Source: Actinokineospora sp. NBRC 105648
Lineage (GTDB): Bacteria > Actinomycetota > Actinomycetes > Mycobacteriales > Pseudonocardiaceae
Length of the DNA: 36,082 bases
Direction of reading: 5' to 3'
Assembly (NCBI RefSeq): GCF_030269645.1
Contig: NZ_BSTR01000070.1
Span: 1 to 36,082, forward strand
A program made the translations under genes and the position numbers. Shown one piece after another: positions 6,528 through 12,746 of the stretch. The notes below the pieces were generated by a model. That model worked only from the letters and a program-made list of their open reading frames with translations. It ran no database searches and had not been told where the DNA came from. The stretch's first letter is position 1; each line of letters begins with the position of its first letter.

Positions 6528-8642
6528 GTGGACGGCGGGAACAGCACGGAGAGCACGGCGGCGGAGACCCTCGTGCAGGCGCACACGATCCGCGGCGGGG
6601 TGCACGTGCACCGGGCCCGCGCGGAGTTCACGGCTCCCCACGGGTTGCCCGCGGTGAGCAGGCACTTCGTCGGCCGGGACGTGGAGCTGGCGCGGCTCAC
6701 CGAGCTCGCGGCGACCAGCTCGCTGTGCGTCATCGACGGCGCCGCCGGGGTCGGCAAGACCGCGCTGGCGGTGCGGTGGGGGAACCAGGCCGCGGACCTC
6801 TTCCCCGACGGCCTGCTCTACGTCAACCTGCGCGGGTACACCCCCGGCGGCGAGCCCATGGACGTCGCGCACGCCGCCGGGCTGCTGCTGACCGCGCTGC
6901 AGGTGTCCGCCGGTGAGGTGCCCGACGACCTCGACGCGCGCACGGCCCTGCTGCGCGACCTGCTGCACCACCGCCGTGTGCTCTTGGTGCTGGACAACGC
7001 GAAGGACAGCGACCAGATCCTCCCGCTGCTTCCGGGCGCGGGCTCGTGCCTGGTGCTGGTCACCTCGCGCAAGCGCTTGTCCGCACTGCACGCGCTGCAC
7101 GGCGCCGAGCGGCTGCGGCTGGGGCCGTTGCCGCGCGCGCACTCCCGGCACCTGTTCGAGCGCTACCTCGGGATGGAGCGGGTCGCACGCGAGTGGGCCG
7201 TGGTGGACCTGGTGGCGCGTCGGTGCGGCGACCTGCCGCTGGCGCTGTCCATCGCGGCGGCGTGGGTGTCGCTGCGCCCCTCGGCGCGGTTGCCCGAGCT
7301 GGCCGCGGACCTGGCCGACGAGCGCACCCGGCTCGGGTCGCTCACCCTCGACAGCCCGGCCACCGACGTGCGGGCCGTGCTGTCCTGGTCCTACGAGTTG
7401 CTGCCCGCGCCGACCGCGCGGGTGCTGCGACTGCTCAGCCTGCACCCCGGCGACTCTGTGCGCGGTGACACCGCGGCCGCGATCACCGGCCTGCCCACCC
7501 GGGCGGCGCGGGCGGCACTGGACGAGCTGTGCGCGCACAACCTGCTCACCGAGACCGCGGACGACCGCTTCCAGTTGCACGACCTGCTGCGCGCGTACGC
7601 CCGGGAGCGCTGCGCGGAGACCGAGACCGAGGCCGAACGCGCGGCGGCGGCCAACCGGCTGCTCGACCACTACCTGCACGCCGCCGTCGCCGCCGACCGG
7701 CAGCTGAACTCCCACCGCAGGCCGATCGCGCTGACCGAGCCGCCGCCCGCCGGGACGCTGCCGCGCACCGACACCTACGCCGCGGCTGTGGACTGGTTCA
7801 CCGCCGAGGTCGACAACGCCCTGGCCGTCGCCCGCACCGCACCGCTCCCGCACGCCTGGCAACTGCCGTGGGCGATGGTCAACTTCCTGTACCTGCGCGG
7901 CCGGTGGCGGGACTCGATCACCGCGCACGAGGCCGCGCTCGGCGCGCTGGAGCAGGCGGACGACGAGAGCCCGCACACCGCGCAGCCCCAGGGTGCCACC
8001 GGCGATGCCCTGCCCCGCACGCTCCAGTCCCTCGCCCGCGCCCACAGCGAGCTCGGCCAGTACGAGCAGGCGTGCGCCCGCTACTCGGCGGCCCTGCTCG
8101 CCTACCAACGCCTGGGCGACGGCAACGGCAGCGCCAGCGCGCTCAACGGCCGCGGCGGCAGCCACCTCCGACTCGGTAGGCACACCGAGGCACTCACCGA
8201 CGCGGCCGAGGCCCTCTCGTCCTACCAGGCCAGGGACGACGTGATCGGGCGGGCCAGCACCCTCAACCTCATCGGCCGGATCCGCGCCGCACAGGGGAAC
8301 CCGCGCGCCGCCCTGCGGCTGCACAGCCGGGCCCTGCGCCTGTTCCGCGCCGCGGGCGACGACTACGGCCAGGCCAACACCCTGGACGCGGGCGGTCGGG
8401 TGCTCACTGCCCTGCGCCGCCCCCGGGCCGCCGCGTGCGCGTACGGGCGGGCCCTGCTGATCAACGAGACCCTGGGCAACCACTACTACCTGGCGCTGTG
8501 CCACACCCACCTGGCCGAGACGCTGAAGTCGTTGTCCCACAACGATGCCGCCCGATCCCACACCGCCGAGGCAGTGCGGATCCTGGCCACCCTCGACCAC
8601 CCGCACGCCCACGAGCTGTTGACCGGACTCCACCCAGACTGA
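6528..8642 (+). CDS. NB-ARC/TPR protein lacking a SARP DNA-binding domain
   Basis: About 704 residues. The N-terminal QAHTIRGGVHVH segment is a motif often seen ahead of actinobacterial STAND NTPases. It is followed by an NB-ARC NTPase: FVGRD, Walker A IDGAAGVGKTALAV (residues about 70-80), Walker B LLVLDNAKDS (about 153), SRKRLSAL sensor region, and the GLPL-like CGDLPLAL (about 233). The C-terminus has tetratricopeptide-type helices from about residue 490. This is the AfsR layout without the winged-helix/BTAD part, suggesting a STAND switch acting by protein contact. The GTG at 6528 was chosen for its GGGAGG ribosome site; the frame is open to a TTG at 6396. No partner gene is coupled to it. 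Confidence 0.85.
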   Translation: MDGGNSTESTAAETLVQAHTIRGGVHVHRARAEFTAPHGLPAVSRHFVGRDVELARLTELAATSSLCVIDGAAGVGKTALAVRWGNQAADLFPDGLLYVNLRGYTPGGEPMDVAHAAGLLLTALQVSAGEVPDDLDARTALLRDLLHHRRVLLVLDNAKDSDQILPLLPGAGSCLVLVTSRKRLSALHALHGAERLRLGPLPRAHSRHLFERYLGMERVAREWAVVDLVARRCGDLPLALSIAAAWVSLRPSARLPELAADLADERTRLGSLTLDSPATDVRAVLSWSYELLPAPTARVLRLLSLHPGDSVRGDTAAAITGLPTRAARAALDELCAHNLLTETADDRFQLHDLLRAYARERCAETETEAERAAAANRLLDHYLHAAVAADRQLNSHRRPIALTEPPPAGTLPRTDTYAAAVDWFTAEVDNALAVARTAPLPHAWQLPWAMVNFLYLRGRWRDSITAHEAALGALEQADDESPHTAQPQGATGDALPRTLQSLARAHSELGQYEQACARYSAALLAYQRLGDGNGSASALNGRGGSHLRLGRHTEALTDAAEALSSYQARDDVIGRASTLNLIGRIRAAQGNPRAALRLHSRALRLFRAAGDDYGQANTLDAGGRVLTALRRPRAAACAYGRALLINETLGNHYYLALCHTHLAETLKSLSHNDAARSHTAEAVRILATLDHPHAHELLTGLHPD

Positions 8643-8677
8643 CCACTGTGGACAATGGGCCACGGCTGTCCGGAGCT

Positions 8678-8710
8678 GGTCCGCGCGACTGACTCGGCTG
8701 ATCGCGGACC
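8678..8710 (+). terminator. Candidate terminator after the NB-ARC/TPR gene
   Basis: A perfect 8-bp inverted repeat (GGTCCGCG at 8678-8685, CGCGGACC at 8703-8710) with a 17-base loop lies 36 bp past the stop codon. The long loop makes this a moderate candidate only. Confidence 0.35.
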
Positions 8711-8828
8711 GCGGGAGCTGATCGGGTGCGATCCGAATGCCCGGTGGCGGCGGCACTTCGGCCGATTGCCGCGAGCCCGGACATGCCCGATGATCGAGAT
8801 CCGGCTGTCCCCGCTGGAAGGAAGCCCC

Positions 8829-9242
8829 ATGGTCTCCCTGCGCACAACCCTGTTGTCCGTGGCCGTGGCCACCATCCCGCTCTTGGTCCCCACCAAGGCA
8901 TCGGCCACCATCCCCCAACTGGTCTGCCGCGTGTTCCCACCGAACACCGCGCCGTACTCCGGCCCCTACTGCGCCTCGGGCACACCGTCCGCTTCGTACC
9001 AACTGAGCTACCAGTTGCAGAACACCACCGGGGCCACCGGATTCGTGTGGACCCGCCCGGCGAAGGCCCACACCGTCGAGTCGGGCTGCGGCACCACGAA
9101 CGACTACTGCCGACTCCGGGCCTACTCCTCCGGAGCGGACAAGAGTTTCCCGGTCTCCGTGACCGTCACGACCGCCGCGGGCACCACGACCTACACAGCC
9201 GAGGCCGACATCCCCGCTGTCTGCGGTCAAGTCCTCTGTTGA
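8829..9242 (+). CDS. Small exported protein of unknown function
   Basis: 137 residues beginning with a clear signal peptide (MVSLRTTLLSVAVATIPLLV, with likely cleavage after TKASA). The mature part is about 110 residues with six cysteines (LVCRVF, GPYCASG, SGCGTTNDYCRL, AVCGQVLC), suggesting a compact disulfide-bonded fold. Much of the rest is Thr/Ser/Tyr-rich with beta-strand-like alternation (FPVSVTVTTAAGTTTYTAEAD). The ATG at 8829 follows a GGAAGG ribosome site. The frame extends upstream to 8655, but that part lacks coding character. I do not recognise a family. It could be a structural or inhibitor-like secreted protein. Confidence 0.75.
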   Translation: MVSLRTTLLSVAVATIPLLVPTKASATIPQLVCRVFPPNTAPYSGPYCASGTPSASYQLSYQLQNTTGATGFVWTRPAKAHTVESGCGTTNDYCRLRAYSSGADKSFPVSVTVTTAAGTTTYTAEADIPAVCGQVLC

Positions 9243-9328
9243 CAGACCCCGATCGCGCCCGGCTCGATCGCGCCCGGCCCCTGACCGCTGTAGCGTGAAA
9301 AACACGACTACCGGGGAGGGGCTCGAAG

Positions 9329-10282
9329 ATGCGCGTTGGGGTGCGGATCCCGTGTGAGCGGCCGAGCGGCAGGCTGGTCGAGCTGGCGCGGATGGCCGAC
9401 CGGGTCGGGGTCGACGAGCTGTGGGTGGTGGAGGACTGCTTCTACGCGGGTGCCATCGCCACCGCGGCGACGGCGTTGGCGGTGACGGAGCGGGTCACCG
9501 TGGGCATCGGGGTATTGCCCGCCGTGGCCCGCAACGCCGCGATCGTGGCGATGGAGCTGGCCGCGTTGGCCGAGATGCACCCGGGGCGGCTCATCGCCGG
9601 GTTCGGGCACGGGGTGGCGTCCTGGATGCGGCAGATCGGCGCGTTCCCGCCCTCGCAGTTGGCGGCACTGGAGGAGACGCTGCTGGCCGTGCGGGCGCTG
9701 TTGGCCGGGGAGCGGGTGTCCACCTCGGGCAGGCAGGTCCGGTTGGACGACGTGGTACTCGAGTTCCCGCCGTCGGTGGTGCCGAAGGTGGTGGCCGGGG
9801 TGCGCGGGCCGAAGTCGCTCGCGCTGTCCGGGCGGTCGGCGGACGGGACGATCCTGGCCGAACCAGCGGCACCTGAGTACGTGGTGGCGGCCCGGGAGAA
9901 GATCGCGGCGGCGGCGCACGAGGTGATCACCTACAACTGGCTGGCCCTCGACGACGACCCCGCACGAGCCCGAGAACGCGCCCGCGCGAGCGTGGCGTCG
10001 TCGGTGTCGCCGGGTGGGGTGGAGCACCTGCGGCCGTTGCCGTTCGGCGCGGAAGTGGTGGAACTCGTCGAGTCGGGGGCCGACGTGGCCGAGGGGTTGC
10101 GGCCGGAGTGGGTCGAGCACCTGAGCGTGTCGGGGACGCTGGAGCAGTGCGTGGCCAAGGTCGAGGCCCTGGGGGCGGCGGGGGCGGACTCGGTGGTGCT
10201 GCTGCCGTTGCTGGATGAGCCGGAGGAGACGACGATCGCGGCGGCGGGGCTGATCGCGGAACGGGTGCGGGGCAATCGCTAG
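9329..10282 (+). CDS. LLM-class flavin- or F420-dependent oxidoreductase
   Basis: 317 residues of a bacterial luciferase-like TIM barrel: MRVGVRIP at strand 1, LARMADRVGVDELWVVED, the ALAVTERVTVGIGVLPAVARN stretch, PGRLIAGFGHG, and the C-terminal SVSGTLEQCVAKVEALGAAGADSVVLLP. The family transfers hydride between FMN or F420 and diverse substrates. The sequence resembles F420-dependent methylene-tetrahydromethanopterin-reductase-like members, but the cofactor cannot be decided by eye. The ATG at 9329 is preceded by a strong GGGGAGGGG ribosome site. It is monocistronic, with repeats beyond its 3' end. The substrate is unknown. Confidence 0.88.
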   Translation: MRVGVRIPCERPSGRLVELARMADRVGVDELWVVEDCFYAGAIATAATALAVTERVTVGIGVLPAVARNAAIVAMELAALAEMHPGRLIAGFGHGVASWMRQIGAFPPSQLAALEETLLAVRALLAGERVSTSGRQVRLDDVVLEFPPSVVPKVVAGVRGPKSLALSGRSADGTILAEPAAPEYVVAAREKIAAAAHEVITYNWLALDDDPARARERARASVASSVSPGGVEHLRPLPFGAEVVELVESGADVAEGLRPEWVEHLSVSGTLEQCVAKVEALGAAGADSVVLLPLLDEPEETTIAAAGLIAERVRGNR

Positions 10283-10358
10283 ATCCGTTGCTCGGGCTGG
10301 GGTTTGGCGTGTCGCTCGGGGTGTGGCGTGTCCATTGAGGTGCCCGAGTAAGAGCGGG

Positions 10359-10497
10359 GCTCGATTGGTTGGACTGCCTTCGCGTGGGGCCCCTAGGCGA
10401 CCGCGTGGGGAAAAAGCGTGGGGAGAAGGGCATCCCCACCACAGGTCAAGTTTAGCGGTCGCCTCCCCCCACACGAAGGCAGTCCAACCAATCGAGC
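10359..10497 (+). repeat. Hairpin repeat, copy 2 (complete)
   Basis: A 139-bp element. Outer arms at 10359-10389 and 10467-10497 pair at 30 of 31 positions, and inner arms GGCGACCGC (10396-10404) and GCGGTCGCC (10455-10463) pair perfectly. The interior shares AAGGGCATCCCCACC and CAAGTTTAGCGG with copies 1 and 3. Arm sequences differ from the other copies by paired changes. Confidence 0.85.
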
Positions 10498-10930
10498 ATG
10501 TCCGTAGCGGGTGTTGCGTACCAGCGGGCTTGGCATTTCGGGATCAAGAGATGGGGCTGGGGGCGGTGCCGGTGAAGTGGGCGGTGCGGTGCGAGCGTGG
10601 CGCCGGTGCGGTGCGGGTGGCGGTGCGGTGGCGTCCGGTGAAGTGGGCGGTGCAGCGGTGCGGGCGGTGCCGGTGAAGTGGGCGGAGCGCGGGTGGTGCC
10701 AGTGCGGGGCGGGTGGCGGGGCGGGTGGCGCCGGAAGTGGGCGGTGCGGCGGCGTGGGCGGTGCCGGTGAAGTAGTCGGCCGGGTGGCGCGGGTGGCGCG
10801 GGTGGCGCGGGTGGCGCGGGTGGCGCGGGTGGCGCGGGTGGCGCGCAAGCATGCACTGCGCGTCGGGCTGCCTTGCGGTGAGGTGGTCCCGGGTGGCGCG
10901 GTCGGGGTCGGAAGGACCGTCTCGTGCGCG
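10498..10930. repeat. Low-complexity G-rich repeat tract
   Basis: No gene is seen here. After the hairpin comes the block CCGTAGCGGG...CCAGCGGG also found beside copies 1 and 3. Then about five copies of a unit like GGTGCCGGTGAAGTGGGCGG lie at irregular spacing (about 10564-10780), followed by seven perfect tandem copies of GGGTGGCGC at 10782-10844. Confidence 0.8.
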
Positions 10931-11443
10931 CTACTCCGCCATGCGGTGCAGGATGATGGCGCCGCCGTGTAGTGGGTGGTTGGTGCGGTGGTGGTCGGTA
11001 TCGATGTAGTCGTCGAGGACTTTGTGGATGCGGCGGTCCAGTTCGGCCAGGTCGGTGTCCGACAGGTGTAGGGCGAACCTCGAGCACAGCAGCAGCGAGT
11101 CCGGGCCCGCGGCGGCCAGGTCCTCCTGGAAGGCCTCTACCGGGGCGAAGGCGGTGTCCTCCTCCCGCAGCGGACCCTCGAGCCACCAGGAGCGGCCGGT
11201 GGAGCGGTAGGGCTTCTCCATCGCTCCGCTCGGGCCGGTGCGCACCTCCGCCTGCTCCAGCAGACCAGCCGAGACCAGCAGGCGGACGTGGTAGAGCACG
11301 GTGCCGGGATCGCGTTCGACGCGGTCGGCCAGCTGTTTGTTGGTCAGCTCCGCCTGTCCGCACAGCCGCAGGATGCGCAGCCGCAGTGGGTGGGCCAGGG
11401 CCTTGACCTCCTGGGTGGTGGCGGGGCGCCTGCGCGACGTCAT
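10931..11443 (-). CDS. ArsR-like winged-helix regulator
   Basis: 170 residues. The N-terminal winged helix is of the ArsR/HTH_20 type: EVKALAHPLRLRILRLCGQ, ELTNKQLADRVERDPGTVLYHVRLLVSAGLLE, and wing GAMEKPYRSTGRSWWLE. A C-terminal helical region of about 80 residues follows, typical of the group in which an ArsR-like domain controls an adjacent exporter. It has no visible CxC metal site, so metal sensing is unlikely. It is divergent from an MFS exporter across a short region with repeated CCAnTGG half-sites, so it probably represses that exporter and itself. The ATG at 11443 lacks a good ribosome site, so the transcript may be leaderless. Confidence 0.87.
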   Translation of the reverse strand: MTSRRRPATTQEVKALAHPLRLRILRLCGQAELTNKQLADRVERDPGTVLYHVRLLVSAGLLEQAEVRTGPSGAMEKPYRSTGRSWWLEGPLREEDTAFAPVEAFQEDLAAAGPDSLLLCSRFALHLSDTDLAELDRRIHKVLDDYIDTDHHRTNHPLHGGAIILHRMAE

Positions 11444-11455
11444 GGGGTGGAGTTT

Positions 11456-11504
11456 AGTCCACTGGTGGGGGGAGTTCTAATCGGTGGAAAAAAGTCCATT
11501 GGTG
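11456..11504. promoter_or_regulatory. Candidate operator repeats between regulator and MFS exporter
   Basis: AGTCCACTGGTG (11456-11467) and AGTCCATTGGTG (11493-11504) are near-identical direct repeats 37 bp apart, each holding a CCAnTGG palindrome. They lie between divergent starts and would suit binding by the ArsR-like dimer. Confidence 0.5.
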
Positions 11505-11519
11505 TGGGAGTGTCCAGGT

Positions 11520-12746
11520 ATGGAGTCCAGTCTGGGGCGCGATTTCTGGCGCCTGTGGATCGCGTCCAGCCTGTCCAACCTGGCCGACGGGGTCCTCAAG
11601 GTCGCACTGCCCCTGGTGGCGATCGGCTACACCCGCTCCCCCGCCCTCATCGCGGGCCTGACCTTCGCCTTCACCCTGCCCTGGCTCGTCTTCGCCCTCC
11701 CCGCGGGCGTCCTGGCCGACCGCTTCGACCGCCGCCGCGCGATGCTGCTGGCCAACATCACCCGGGCCGCGCTGCTCACCGGCCTCACCCTGCTGGTGGC
11801 TTTCGACGCGGGCTCGATCTGGGTGCTCTACGTCGTGGTCTTCCTGGTCGGGATCACCGAGACGGTGCACGACACCGCCGCCCAGTCGATCGTGCCGCAG
11901 CTGGTCGACCGCGACCACCTCTCGGTGGCGAACAGCCGGTTGTACGGGGCTGAACTCACCGCGAACCAGTTCGTCGGGCCGCCGGTGGCCGGCCTGCTCG
12001 CCGCGGCGGGTGCGACTGTCGCGTTCGGCGCTCCCGCGGGCCTGTGGATCATCGCGGTCGCCGCGATGTGGTTGGTGCGCGGCAACTACCGGCCCGCGCG
12101 CGAGCAGCGGACCACCCTGCGCGCCGACGTCGTCGAGGGCCTGCGCTTCCTCTGGCGGCTGCGGCTGCTGCGCACGTTCGCCATCTCCGTCGGCATCTTC
12201 AACTTCGCCTCGAACGCCGCGATGTCGGTGCTCGTGCTGTTCGCGGTCGGCCCGCAGTCGTCGCTGGGACTGTCCGAGCAGGAGTTCGGCCTGCTGCTCA
12301 CCACGATGGCCCTGGGCAGCCTGGCCGGGTCGTTCGCGGCGAGCTGGGTGCAGCGCGTCCTCGGCCGCGCCAAGGCGCTGGCCGCCTGCTACCTGCTCGG
12401 CGCGGTGCTGATCGGCATGCCCGCGCTCACCACCAACGTCTGGGTGATCGGCGCGGGCTCGTTCGCGGGCGGGATCGGCATCGTGGTGTCCAACGTGATC
12501 ATGGTGTCGCTGCGCCAGCGGATCACCCCGGACCGGCTGCTGGGCCGGGTCAACAGCGGCTACCGGCTGGTCGCCTGGGGCACGATGCCGCTGGGCGCGG
12601 CGGCGGGCGGCGTGCTGGCCCAGTTCGTCGGCCTGCGCGCGGTGTTCGGGATCATGGGCGTGCTCGCGCTGACCCTGCTGGCCGTGGTCGCGCGGGTGAG
12701 CGACGCGGCGATGGACGAGGCGGAGAGGGTGGGCGCCAACGCATGA
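11520..12746 (+). CDS. MFS exporter (DHA3/MFS_3-like)
   Basis: 408 residues with about 12 predicted membrane segments. It begins LGRDFWRLWIASSLSNLADGVLKVALPL and carries the motif-A sequence GVLADRFDRRRAM between segments 2 and 3, plus a TVHDTAAQSIVPQLV loop typical of the MFS_3 (enterobactin-exporter-like) group. It is predicted to efflux a small molecule by proton antiport. The ATG at 11520 was preferred to a GTG at 11484 because the latter would put a candidate operator inside the gene. The stop overlaps the next start (ATGA), so this gene and the GTPase/KAP gene are probably translationally coupled. Confidence 0.88.
   Translation: MESSLGRDFWRLWIASSLSNLADGVLKVALPLVAIGYTRSPALIAGLTFAFTLPWLVFALPAGVLADRFDRRRAMLLANITRAALLTGLTLLVAFDAGSIWVLYVVVFLVGITETVHDTAAQSIVPQLVDRDHLSVANSRLYGAELTANQFVGPPVAGLLAAAGATVAFGAPAGLWIIAVAAMWLVRGNYRPAREQRTTLRADVVEGLRFLWRLRLLRTFAISVGIFNFASNAAMSVLVLFAVGPQSSLGLSEQEFGLLLTTMALGSLAGSFAASWVQRVLGRAKALAACYLLGAVLIGMPALTTNVWVIGAGSFAGGIGIVVSNVIMVSLRQRITPDRLLGRVNSGYRLVAWGTMPLGAAAGGVLAQFVGLRAVFGIMGVLALTLLAVVARVSDAAMDEAERVGANA

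Noticed and set aside
6459..9305. Long minus-strand open frame opposite the NB-ARC gene
   Set aside because: It is the antisense shadow of a gene with clear NB-ARC motifs, and its composition is repetitive Gly/Arg/Val/Gln.
10393..10852. Minus-strand frames encoding RAT- and RHP-type tripeptide repeats
   Set aside because: The peptides are simple translations of the 9-bp tandem repeat and lack a ribosome site or any domain. Three frames are all open because the DNA is low-complexity.
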